Below the pieces are notes generated by a model that was not told the origin of the DNA, searched no databases, and saw only the letters and a program-made list of their open reading frames with translations. A stretch of DNA of 46,001 nucleotides from Ruminococcus sp. UBA5884 (lineage in GTDB: Bacteria > Bacillota > Clostridia > Oscillospirales > Ruminococcaceae): positions 5,666-51,666 of the forward strand of contig DJFA01000104.1 in NCBI GenBank assembly GCA_002431975.1. Direction: 5' to 3'. Shown piece by piece: positions 9,189 through 16,219 of this stretch (within the stretch, counting starts at the first letter, position 1; every line of letters starts with the position of its first letter). A program made the position numbers and the translations under genes.

Positions 9189-10418
9189 ATGAATTTAATA
9201 ATAAAAGCCAGTTCACTGGTTATTTTCAGAGATTTGCTTAAAGATAAGGTGTTTTCATTGTTTATAAAGCTGCTTGACAGCATTGAATACAGCAATGAGG
9301 ACGGAATTATAAGAGAATTTCAGATGAAAAGATATTCAAAATTTGTAAATGCCCTGTATAAAAACGGCGGCAATTTTACTGAATATGTTCTTAATTTTAT
9401 TCTTGAAGATGAAAATTTTTATATAGTAAACTATTCACAGAACAGGAATACTGATAAAAATATTGAGGAATGCCTTAAAAATGAACTCAGTATAATTCAG
9501 GAAATATCAACAATGAGTCCGCAGAAAATAAAGGATATGCTGACATATAACCATGAAACAGGCGAATATGTGCAGACACCATATTTTCTTCCTGCATGGA
9601 GTGTTTCTGAAGATATTGATTTCTATGCTGAATATACAAAGCGTGCTGCTGATATCGAAAGCTATGGATATGGCATTTATGCAAAATATTATATGTTTAT
9701 AATCAGAAACGGGGCTGTTGTTCCTGTCAAAAATCCTGACAGCATAAAGCTTGAAAATATGATAGGCTATGAACTGGAGAGAAAAGCTGTAATAGATAAT
9801 ACAGAAGCTTTACTCAGCGGCAAGCCTGCAAGCAATGTTCTGCTTTACGGAGATGCAGGCACAGGAAAATCATCTACAGTAAAGGCTATAGCCAATGCCT
9901 ATAAGGATAAAGGTTTAAGAATAATTGAAATTTCAAAGAAACAACTCAGGGAAATTCCGTTTATTATGGACAGTTTAAGTATAAATCCTCTTAAATTCAT
10001 TATATTTATAGATGACCTTTCATTTGCAAAAGATGATGATGAATTCGGAGAACTTAAAGCAATCCTTGAAGGTTCAGTATCAGCAAGAACTTCAAATATA
10101 GTTATATATGCCACAAGCAACAGACGGCATCTTGTAAAGGAAACCTTTTCAGACAGGGACGGCGATGACATACATCATAATGATACGGTTCAGGAGCTTA
10201 TTTCATTGTCTGAAAGATTTGGTCTTACAGTCAATTTCTCAAAGCCTGACAAGAAGAATTTCATAGATATAGTAACAGGTCTTGCAGAGCAGTACGGACT
10301 TAATGTTCCTCATGATGAACTTGTAAGAGAAGCTGAAAAATTCGTTCTCAGAAAAAGCGGACGCTCACCGAGAGCCGCAAAGCATTTCATTGAATATATG
10401 AAAACAAAGGAAAACTGA
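9189..10418 (+). CDS. AAA ATPase, DUF815 type
   Basis: A 409-residue ATP-binding protein. The N-terminal 180 residues are helical with no obvious motif. Then comes a nucleotide-binding domain with Walker A GDAGTGKSS (221-229, Lys227) and Walker B FIIFIDDLSF (Asp275-Asp276), a sensor-like YATSNRRHL and a C-terminal helical lid. This is the layout of the DUF815 family, in which the ATPase is predicted to remodel or load partner proteins; no substrate is known. An in-frame upstream start at 9129 would overlap the previous gene. The ATG at 9189 is preferred because AAAGAG lies just before it and no overlap results. The next gene starts one base after its stop. Confidence 0.82.
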   Translation: MNLIIKASSLVIFRDLLKDKVFSLFIKLLDSIEYSNEDGIIREFQMKRYSKFVNALYKNGGNFTEYVLNFILEDENFYIVNYSQNRNTDKNIEECLKNELSIIQEISTMSPQKIKDMLTYNHETGEYVQTPYFLPAWSVSEDIDFYAEYTKRAADIESYGYGIYAKYYMFIIRNGAVVPVKNPDSIKLENMIGYELERKAVIDNTEALLSGKPASNVLLYGDAGTGKSSTVKAIANAYKDKGLRIIEISKKQLREIPFIMDSLSINPLKFIIFIDDLSFAKDDDEFGELKAILEGSVSARTSNIVIYATSNRRHLVKETFSDRDGDDIHHNDTVQELISLSERFGLTVNFSKPDKKNFIDIVTGLAEQYGLNVPHDELVREAEKFVLRKSGRSPRAAKHFIEYMKTKEN

Positions 10419-10419
10419 T

Positions 10420-11001
10420 ATGAAAAAAATTTCGGTAATTATCCCCTGCATTATGGCAATGGGTATCATTTTAATTGTAATCGGAGTATTAAATATTATA
10501 AAATATTCAGATATTGCCGGAGATTTCAATGATTTCCGCATTGATGAAATGAAATCAGGTGAAATATTTGAAGGCGATATAAATATGGTTCTTGATATAA
10601 TAGCGAGCAGTAAAGATGAAAAAAGTTCATATTATCTGATAGTTGTTTCAAATGCTGAATATGAGGGCTACTGTATATTTGAAACAGCATATCATCAGGC
10701 TGAAACAGAAAAACTCTGTAATCAGTCATGGGATTATCTGACCGGTGAAACCGACAGTACAGGTGACCCTGTTCATGTAAAAGTCAGAATGTCTGAAGCA
10801 GAATCAAATGTAATGGAATGGGCTGAAGAATGGTTTGAAAATGACGGCAATACAGAGGCAAAACAATATCTTTGCAAATATAAAATGGTTGAATGCACAG
10901 ATGATAATTTAAAAGCAATAATTATAATATCATGCGGAGCAGTTCTGCTTGCAGCCGGAATTATTTCAGCAATAATTCATAAAAAACATACTGCACAATA
11001 A
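10420..11001 (+). CDS. Small bitopic membrane protein of unknown function
   Basis: A 193-residue protein not recognised as a named family. It has a membrane segment at about residues 4-26 and a second at about 165-186 followed by a basic end (HKKHTAQ). The roughly 135 residues between them are acidic and predicted to face outside. The ATG lies one base after the TGA of the AAA ATPase, so the two are translationally coupled. It closes the Ter locus. A role as a membrane anchor or sensor for the neighbouring ATPase is only a guess from position. Confidence 0.6.
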   Translation: MKKISVIIPCIMAMGIILIVIGVLNIIKYSDIAGDFNDFRIDEMKSGEIFEGDINMVLDIIASSKDEKSSYYLIVVSNAEYEGYCIFETAYHQAETEKLCNQSWDYLTGETDSTGDPVHVKVRMSEAESNVMEWAEEWFENDGNTEAKQYLCKYKMVECTDDNLKAIIIISCGAVLLAAGIISAIIHKKHTAQ

Positions 11002-11025
11002 ATTTTTGCAGATTATCATTATGGT

Positions 11026-11150
11026 TAAACCATAAATTTGATGATTGTTTCCGTAGGGGCGAACTGTGTTCGCCCGATAGGTTTACAGCATACCCCAAAC
11101 GGGCGAACGCAGTTCGCCCCTACATAAAATTTTATCATCGAATTTGCGTT
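11026..11150. repeat. Palindromic MITE-like repeat, full copy
   Basis: The core inverted pair is GTAGGGGCGAACTG (from 11053) against CAGTTCGCCCCTAC (to 11123). The two halves are about 24 bases each with a 23-base centre. The right arm ends with AATTTGCGTT. It sits between the convergent 10420-11001 gene and the DUF421 gene. Confidence 0.85.
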
Positions 11151-11158
11151 AATACAGT

Positions 11159-11839
11159 TTATTTTTCATTTTTGGTATATACGCTTAAATTATTGCTTTC
11201 ATCACAGAATGCAAGAAATACATCTGAAAGTTTTACATTCTGCATATCGAGCTGATTTTTAAGCCATACATCATTTTTACCTGAATGTTTAAGTTCATCA
11301 TGCATTATTTGTCCGTCAACAATGATATTGACGGGCATTTTTTCCTGTTGAAGCTTCATATTCATATCATAAGGACTGACAGGACGCTTGTCTGCTACAG
11401 GAAGTATGCTTAATTTTCCGTTTGCTTCAAGAACAGCGGTCTGAATGTCATTTATATTGAAATATCCCTGATTTCTGCATTCAGTAAGAAATTCATTGAG
11501 GTCTACCTTGGAGCGAGAGAAATTTTTTCTGAAAAGCTTTCTGTTATCCATAAGAATATGAGGTTTTCCGTTGATAATTTTGCGGAATTTTATTGACTTT
11601 GAAGCACCATATGAAATAGCAACGGATACAGCCGCATAAACTATCATTGCAGTAAAAGGGTGCCAGAAGCTTGTTTCAAGTGATGTAGCCATTTCAGCAG
11701 CGATAGAACCTATTGTTATTCCATTTATATAGTCAAACATACTGAGCTGTGACATCTGACGGTTGCCCATTATTTTTGTAAGTATAAAAAGTTCTGCAAC
11801 AGAGAAAAATGACAGAAGTATAATTTTTATTATTTCCAT
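11159..11839 (-). CDS. DUF421 (YetF-like) membrane protein
   Basis: A 226-residue protein with three N-terminal membrane segments (residues about 3-22, 32-50 and 57-78), then a soluble DUF421 domain (KPHILMDNRKLFRKNF, DLNEFLTECRNQG, VLEANGKLSILP). Family members such as YetF/YdfR in Bacillus are cytoplasmic-membrane proteins linked to spore or stress responses; the biochemical role is unknown. I chose the ATG at 11839 because a GAGG site lies 8 bases before it. A GTG at 11848 is in frame but abuts the ribosome binding site. The gene reads toward the Ter locus and shares the intergenic repeat as its downstream boundary. Confidence 0.88.
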   Translation of the reverse strand: MEIIKIILLSFFSVAELFILTKIMGNRQMSQLSMFDYINGITIGSIAAEMATSLETSFWHPFTAMIVYAAVSVAISYGASKSIKFRKIINGKPHILMDNRKLFRKNFSRSKVDLNEFLTECRNQGYFNINDIQTAVLEANGKLSILPVADKRPVSPYDMNMKLQQEKMPVNIIVDGQIMHDELKHSGKNDVWLKNQLDMQNVKLSDVFLAFCDESNNLSVYTKNEK

Positions 11840-11890
11840 ATAAAACACCTCGGATATATTTTATACGGATTTGATTTGAATATGCATATA

Positions 11891-11924
11891 AAAATGGGAA
11901 CCCTTTATATTCAAGGATTCCCAT
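11891..11924 (-). terminator. Intrinsic terminator of prfB
   Basis: Read on the minus strand, ATGGGAATCCTT pairs with AAGGGTTCCCAT (one wobble) and is followed by a short T-run. It lies directly after the prfB stop codon. Confidence 0.8.
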
Positions 11925-11932
11925 AAATTTTT

Positions 11933-13051
11933 TTATTTGCTGAGAGTGCCATGTGACAGTGATTTGAGATATTCATTGATAAATCCGTCAAGGTCACCGT
12001 CCATAACAGCATTGATATTACCGTTTTCAAAGCCGGTTCTGTGGTCTTTTACAAGGGTATACGGCATAAATACATATGAGCGTATCTGAGCACCCCATGC
12101 AATTTCTTTCTGAGCACCTTTGATATCAGAAATTTTTTCAAGATGTTCACGTTCTTTTATTTCAACAAGTTTTGAACGGAGCATTTTCATTGCAAAATCA
12201 CGGTTCTGAAACTGGCTTCTCTGAGTCTGGCATGAAACGACTATTCCAGTCGGAAGGTGAGTAATTCTTATTGCAGATTCAGTTTTATTGATATGCTGAC
12301 CGCCTGCACCGCTTGAACGGTATGTGTCAACTTTAAGGTCTTCAGGACGTATATCAATTTCAATGCTGTCATCGATTTCAGGCATTACTTCAACCGCAGC
12401 AAATGATGTATGTCTTCTGCCGGAAGCGTCAAACGGTGAGATTCTTACAAGTCTGTGAACGCCGGCTTCTGATTTGAGAAAACCATATGCATTAAGTCCC
12501 TCAATAAGAACAGACGCACTTTTAAGACCGGCTTCATCGCCATCAAGGTAATCAAGCAGCTTTATCTTGAAATTATGGCGTTCAGCCCAGTGATTATACA
12601 TTCTGTAGAGCATTTCAGCCCAGTCCTGAGCTTCAGTGCCTCCTGCACCGGCATGGAATGTTATAATAGCATTTTTGCTGTCATATTCGCCGGTAAGCAG
12701 AGTTGAGAGTTTTTCCTCCTCAAGATGACGTTTGAAGTCTTCAGCTTCTTTTTTAAGGTCATCAGATGTGCTGTCGTCGCCTTCTTCGATTGAAAGTTCA
12801 ATCATCATTATAGTATCTTCAAGACTGTCTGAAAGTTTCTGGAATTTTTCTATTTTATTCTCAAGATTTTTTGATTTCTGGAGAATTTTCTGAGAATTTT
12901 CGAGGTCGTCCCAGAAACCGTCAGCGGCAATTATTTTCTGAAGTTCCTCCAGTTCTTTTTTTGCCTTGTCTATTTCGAGAACGTCTGAAAGCTCTTTGAT
13001 TTCTGGACGGTAGCCTGCCAGTTCAAGCTTTAATTCTTCAAGTAAAAGCAT
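11933..13051 (-). CDS. prfB: Peptide chain release factor 2, no programmed frameshift
   Basis: A 372-residue class I release factor that reads UAA and UGA and triggers peptidyl-tRNA hydrolysis. The stop-codon recognition tripeptide SPF is at 205-207, which marks RF2 rather than RF1, and the catalytic GGQ is at 250-252. Both fall at the E. coli residue numbers, which supports the ATG at 13051. GAAAGGA lies upstream at normal spacing; a longer reading frame to 13120 has no ribosome site. At the position where most prfB genes have CUU-UGA, the codons here are CTC GAA in frame, so the autoregulatory +1 frameshift is absent. Single-gene unit with its own promoter and terminator. Confidence 0.96.
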   Translation of the reverse strand: MLLLEELKLELAGYRPEIKELSDVLEIDKAKKELEELQKIIAADGFWDDLENSQKILQKSKNLENKIEKFQKLSDSLEDTIMMIELSIEEGDDSTSDDLKKEAEDFKRHLEEEKLSTLLTGEYDSKNAIITFHAGAGGTEAQDWAEMLYRMYNHWAERHNFKIKLLDYLDGDEAGLKSASVLIEGLNAYGFLKSEAGVHRLVRISPFDASGRRHTSFAAVEVMPEIDDSIEIDIRPEDLKVDTYRSSGAGGQHINKTESAIRITHLPTGIVVSCQTQRSQFQNRDFAMKMLRSKLVEIKEREHLEKISDIKGAQKEIAWGAQIRSYVFMPYTLVKDHRTGFENGNINAVMDGDLDGFINEYLKSLSHGTLSK

Positions 13052-13091
13052 AAATAAATAATTTCCTTTCTGTAAATTCGCTGTATCTTTT

Positions 13092-13120
13092 ATTATACTA
13101 TAAAAAAGCTGATACTGCAA
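13092..13120 (-). promoter_or_regulatory. Promoter of prfB
   Basis: On the minus strand, TTGCAG, a 17-base spacer and TATAAT lie 40 bases before the prfB start codon. This is a sigma-A type promoter. Confidence 0.7.
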
Positions 13121-13210
13121 ATATTTATTTATAAATATTGAAAAATATTATTTTTATGATATAATATTATTATATAATGCAGTCTTAAATAACTGTAAGG
13201 AGGTATTGCT

Positions 13211-14122
13211 TTGGACTATAAAGGCAACGTATGTAAAGTATGCGGTAAAAAATTTACTGAATCTGATGATATTGTAGTATGCCCTGAATGCGGCACTCCA
13301 TATCACAGGGAATGCTATAAAAAAGAAGGCAGATGCATAAATACTGAACTTCATCAGAAACATGAAAGCTGGAAGCCTGAAATAAGCGAAAAAAACGATT
13401 ATGAAGAACCATATAAATGTGAAAAATGCGGCTATGAAAATAATCCGTCAAGCCGTTTCTGCGAAGGCTGCGGAGCTTCACTTTATGATGAAAAAAAGAT
13501 TCTTGATGATATGAATGATTCGCTCCAGAAAGCTGTATGCGAAAGCATGAATATTGATGATGAGGAAATTGACGGAGTTAAAATGTATAAATTAGCGTAT
13601 TTTGTACGCAATAATATTCCGTATTATATTACAATGTTCAAAAGATTCAATAAAACCGGTAAGAAAATCTCATTTAATTTCCTTTGTTTTCTGTTTCCAT
13701 ACTATTATTTTGCAGGCAGAAAAATGTATGGCTGGGCAGCAGCTTCATTTGCAGTAATTACTCTGCTTTCAGTGCCTGCAATGATGGATATTCTGACAGG
13801 CAGTAATGGTCTTATGACAACGATAGACAGTGCGATAACTCAGACAAGTATGTTTTCAGCCGTGCTTAATGTTACAAATTTCCTGACAATTGCATTCAAA
13901 ATTATAATAGCCATGCTTGCCAACTGGATATACTGTAAATTTGCGGTGAAATCGGTAAAAAGCCTTGAAGGAAGCTGTTCTGATACTGAAATGGTTTATG
14001 TGCTGATGAAAAAGGGCGGTACTAATATCTGGGCAATAGTTATAACATTTGCGATTGAACTTGTTGTTATGACAGGTCTTATGATGATTCTCGGACTTAT
14101 CCTTTTTACCTCATCAGTCTGA
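13211..14122 (+). CDS. Zinc-finger membrane protein (RING-like finger plus zinc ribbon)
   Basis: A 303-residue protein with a TTG start, 6 bases after AAGGAGGT. Residues 5-45 hold a Cys/His finger (CKVCG, CPECG, YHRECY) of the prokaryotic RING type. Residues about 71-93 hold a zinc ribbon (CEKCG...CEGCG). From about residue 155 on there are three or four membrane segments with a central DUF2628-like piece (FNFLCFLFPYYYFAGRKMYGWAAA). The fingers should face the cytoplasm. The gene is divergent from prfB. Function is unknown; a membrane-tethered protein-binding role is an inference from the fingers. Confidence 0.75.
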   Translation: MDYKGNVCKVCGKKFTESDDIVVCPECGTPYHRECYKKEGRCINTELHQKHESWKPEISEKNDYEEPYKCEKCGYENNPSSRFCEGCGASLYDEKKILDDMNDSLQKAVCESMNIDDEEIDGVKMYKLAYFVRNNIPYYITMFKRFNKTGKKISFNFLCFLFPYYYFAGRKMYGWAAASFAVITLLSVPAMMDILTGSNGLMTTIDSAITQTSMFSAVLNVTNFLTIAFKIIIAMLANWIYCKFAVKSVKSLEGSCSDTEMVYVLMKKGGTNIWAIVITFAIELVVMTGLMMILGLILFTSSV

Positions 14123-14140
14123 TATTTTTTTATAAAATAC

Positions 14141-14169
14141 TTGACAAATCCCTTTATATTTGTTATAAT
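14141..14169 (+). promoter_or_regulatory. Promoter of the rpsF-ssb-rpsR operon
   Basis: TTGACA, a 17-base spacer and TATAAT form a full consensus sigma-A promoter 64 bases before the rpsF start. Confidence 0.88.
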
Positions 14170-14184
14170 TTTATTGTTATCCTT

Positions 14185-14207
14185 GCTCGTGTATAGAATA
14201 TGCGGGC
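14185..14207 (+). ncRNA. Leader hairpin upstream of rpsF
   Basis: A 10-bp stem (GCTCGTGTAT with ATATGCGGGC, including G-U pairs) with an AGA loop lies between the promoter and the rpsF ribosome site. Its place fits an S6:S18 autoregulatory leader, but the conserved CCG bulge of that family was not clearly found. Confidence 0.4.
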
Positions 14208-14232
14208 GAAATCCAGAAGGAGGTGTATATGA

Positions 14233-14523
14233 ATGGCAAAATTGAATGAAAAATACGAAGCTATGGCAGTATTCAGCCTTTCTTCAGGCGAAGACGCTGT
14301 TAAGGAACTCGTGGAAAAATTCAAATCTGTAATTGAAAAGCATGCTGTTCTTGAATCTGTTGAGGAATGGGGCAAGCGTAAGCTCGCATACCCAATCAAT
14401 GATGAAGCTGACGGTTACTATGTAATTTACAGCTTTGAAGCAAAGACAGATTTCCCGGCTGAACTCGAAAGAAGATTCAACATTACTGAAAATGTTCTTC
14501 GTTCACTGGTTACAGTTAAGTAA
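14233..14523 (+). CDS. rpsF: 30S ribosomal protein bS6
   Basis: A 96-residue bS6 of normal length, with the conserved KYEAMAVFS start, WGKRKLAYPINDEADGYYV and a C-terminal RRFNITENVLRSLVTVK. It binds 16S rRNA as a heterodimer with bS18. AGAAGGAGGT precedes the ATG. Another ATG four bases earlier is out of frame and closes quickly. It is first in the conserved rpsF-ssb-rpsR operon, 27 bases before ssb. Confidence 0.98.
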   Translation: MAKLNEKYEAMAVFSLSSGEDAVKELVEKFKSVIEKHAVLESVEEWGKRKLAYPINDEADGYYVIYSFEAKTDFPAELERRFNITENVLRSLVTVK

Positions 14524-14550
14524 GCCGTGAAAGCATGAGGAGGAATTTCC

Positions 14551-15096
14551 GTGATTAATAAAGTTATTCTCATGGGCAGACTTACCGCTGACCCTGAACT
14601 CAGACAAACTCCGTCAGGCGTATCAGTATGCCGTTTTACAGTTGCTGTGAACCGCCCTTATGCGGACAAGCAGACAGGCGAAAGACAGTCTGATTTCATA
14701 AATGTAGTTGCATGGCGTGCTTCTGCTGATTTTGTTGCCAGATATTTTTCAAAGGGCAGAATGATTATTGTAGAGGGAAGCCTTAGAAATGATAATTATA
14801 CTGACCAGAATGGTGTAAAACATTATAATATGAATGTTCAGGCAGACAACATTACTTTCGGTGAATCCAAAAATGCTGCAAACGGCGGCAACAATAATGG
14901 CTATGCCCCTAATAACAGCTATGGCGGCGGATATAATCAGAATAATAATTATTCTTATCCGGCTCCGAACCAGATGCCTCAGCCGCAGAATCCTGCACCG
15001 GTACAGCCTCAGCCGCAGTCAGTGCCTAATGAATCACTTCAGATTGGTGATTTGAGTGACTTTGAAGTATTAAGTGACGGAGATGTCCCGTTTTAA
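14551..15096 (+). CDS. ssb: Single-stranded DNA-binding protein
   Basis: A 181-residue SSB with a GTG start after GAGGAGG. Residues 1-105 form the OB fold (INKVILMGRLTADPELRQTPSG, FINVVAWR, YFSKGRMIIVEGSLR). Residues 108-165 are a disordered Gly/Asn/Gln/Pro linker, and the acidic tip ends DGDVPF, which recruits replication and repair enzymes. It coats single-stranded DNA in replication. It lies between rpsF and rpsR, its standard place in Firmicutes. Confidence 0.97.
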   Translation: MINKVILMGRLTADPELRQTPSGVSVCRFTVAVNRPYADKQTGERQSDFINVVAWRASADFVARYFSKGRMIIVEGSLRNDNYTDQNGVKHYNMNVQADNITFGESKNAANGGNNNGYAPNNSYGGGYNQNNNYSYPAPNQMPQPQNPAPVQPQPQSVPNESLQIGDLSDFEVLSDGDVPF

Positions 15097-15125
15097 TCAG
15101 ATTTTTTAAAAAGGAGGATTTTTCC

Positions 15126-15371
15126 ATGGAAAGAGGAGAAAGAAGTCCACGTGGTGCAAAAAGACCTCGTAAAAAGGTTTGCTCATTCTGCGTAGACAGA
15201 GCTGAAACTATTAATTATAAAGATGTTGCAAAGCTCAGAAAATGCATGACTGAAAGAGCTAAAATTCTTCCAAGACGTGTAACAGGTACTTGTGCATATC
15301 ATCAGCGTGAACTTACAACTGCTATCAAGAGAGCAAGACATATTGCTTTGCTTCCATATGTAAGTGAATAA
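15126..15371 (+). CDS. rpsR: 30S ribosomal protein bS18
   Basis: An 81-residue basic protein with the conserved CSFCVD, INYKDVAKLRKC, KILPRRVTGTCAYHQRELTTAIKRARHIALLPYV. It pairs with bS6 on the platform of the small subunit. AAAAGGAGG precedes the ATG. Four Cys residues remain (CSFC, KC, TC), so it is of the C+ type that may bind zinc. Last gene of the operon, followed by a perfect intrinsic terminator. Confidence 0.98.
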   Translation: MERGERSPRGAKRPRKKVCSFCVDRAETINYKDVAKLRKCMTERAKILPRRVTGTCAYHQRELTTAIKRARHIALLPYVSE

Positions 15372-15382
15372 TATAAATAATC

Positions 15383-15413
15383 AGGAGAATTTCATATGAA
15401 ATTCTCCTTTTTT
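15383..15413 (+). terminator. Intrinsic terminator of the rpsF-ssb-rpsR operon
   Basis: A perfect 24-base palindrome (AGGAGAATTTCA with its complement) followed by TTTTTT, 12 bases after the rpsR stop. Confidence 0.93.
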
Positions 15414-15419
15414 ATTCTG

Positions 15420-15577
15420 TATGGGCGACCATTGGTAGCCGTCCAAATTATGGTTCAACGATAATTTCAATGATTGTTTCTGTAGGGGCGAACTGTGTTC
15501 GCCCGATAGGTTTACAGCATACCAAAACGGGCGAACACAGTTCGCCCCTGCAAATAACAATCATCAAATTGGCGGAT
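15420..15577. repeat. Palindromic MITE-like repeat with a nested partial copy
   Basis: A full core runs from GTAGGGGCGA at 15482 to CGCCCCTGC at 15551. It is preceded at 15421-15444 by a degenerate single half (ATGGGCGACCATTGG). The left arm of the full copy has an AATTTCAATGATTGTTTCT arm seen in other copies. It fills the gap between convergent rpsR and the 73-residue gene. Confidence 0.82.
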
Positions 15578-15610
15578 TTGAAATTGCAGGCAGCAGCTTG
15601 CCGTAAAAAT

Positions 15611-15648
15611 AAAAAGCGGCTGATTTAAAAAAAAATCAACCGTTTTTA
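15611..15648 (-). terminator. Terminator of the 73-residue hypothetical gene
   Basis: On the minus strand CGGTTGATTT pairs with AAATCAGCCG around a T-rich loop and is followed by TTTTTATTTTT. Confidence 0.65.
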
Positions 15649-15663
15649 TGTATTGTGAAATGC

Positions 15664-15885
15664 TTATTCAGCATCTTCATCAACGACGATACCAGGATAA
15701 TCTCTGTTGAGATTTTTAAGGAAGTTTTCATAATCGCCCTTATATAAAGCGTAAACGTCAACTCTCTTAGTGATTCTGCCGTTTTCGTCAGCATCTTCTT
15801 TTCTGAGTGTTTCCTTAATATGGTCAAGCTTCCACATTGTCAAAGCAACTGATAAATCATGAGCTCTCTGTTCGTTGTCAGTCAT
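15664..15885 (-). CDS. Small acidic protein of unknown function
   Basis: A 73-residue protein that I do not recognise. It has an amphipathic helical N-terminal half (RAHDLSVALTMWKLDHIKE), a short basic stretch, an aromatic motif (YALYKGDYENFLKNL) and a strongly acidic end (VVDEDAE). There is no Cys and no membrane segment. AAAGGAGGT lies at ideal spacing, the gene has its own consensus promoter and a terminator, so it is very likely real and separately transcribed. It lies downstream of the acyl carrier protein operon on the same strand but has its own promoter. Confidence 0.72.
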   Translation of the reverse strand: MTDNEQRAHDLSVALTMWKLDHIKETLRKEDADENGRITKRVDVYALYKGDYENFLKNLNRDYPGIVVDEDAE

Positions 15886-15915
15886 TTTTCATACCTCCTT
15901 TCGTACAATAAATAA

Positions 15916-15944
15916 ATTATAACATACCTTGTTAAAAAAATCAA
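15916..15944 (-). promoter_or_regulatory. Promoter of the 73-residue gene
   Basis: On the minus strand TTGATT, 17 bases, TATAAT. The -35 box overlaps the T-run that ends the upstream operon. Confidence 0.7.
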
Positions 15945-15975
15945 GCATTTTAAATAAAAAATTAAATTCTTGATT
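15935..15975 (-). terminator. Likely terminator of the MBOAT-to-ACP operon
   Basis: On the minus strand AAATCAAG pairs with CTTGATTT around an AT-rich loop and is followed by a T-run. It overlaps the stop codon region of the acyl carrier gene and the -35 box of the next promoter. Confidence 0.5.
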
Positions 15976-16201
15976 TAATGATTTTCACCATTTCGCCTAC
16001 GTTTTTCATTGTGGAAACTTCGCCCATCTTGAATTTCATGCCAAATTCCTTTTCAACGGCTTCGATGAGATTGATATGTTCAAGGCTGTCCCATTCATCA
16101 ATATCATCAGCAGTTGTATCTTCAAAGAGGTCAACTTCATCGAGGTCGAAAACGTCCATAAAAATTTCTTCAAGTTTTGCGTAAATCTGCTGTTCGTTCA
16201 T
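15962..16201 (-). CDS. Acyl carrier protein of the surface-acylation operon
   Basis: A 79-residue acyl carrier protein. Ser39 in EWDSLEHINLIEAVE is the phosphopantetheine site, and the protein is strongly acidic as usual. Its sequence is closer to carrier proteins paired with FkbH-type loading enzymes than to fatty-acid ACP. The start ATG is 18 bases after the FkbH-like stop and AAGGAG precedes it. Likely role: to accept a glyceryl (or other small acyl) group from the FkbH-like enzyme and pass it to the MBOAT protein. That flow is inferred by analogy to DltC. Confidence 0.88.
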   Translation of the reverse strand: MNEQQIYAKLEEIFMDVFDLDEVDLFEDTTADDIDEWDSLEHINLIEAVEKEFGMKFKMGEVSTMKNVGEMVKIIKSRI

Positions 16202-16219
16202 AAATATTCTCCTTTTTGT

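Noticed and set aside
12960..13120. Programmed +1 frameshift at the start of prfB
   Set aside because: The frame is continuous and no in-frame TGA or CTTTGA occurs near codon 25.
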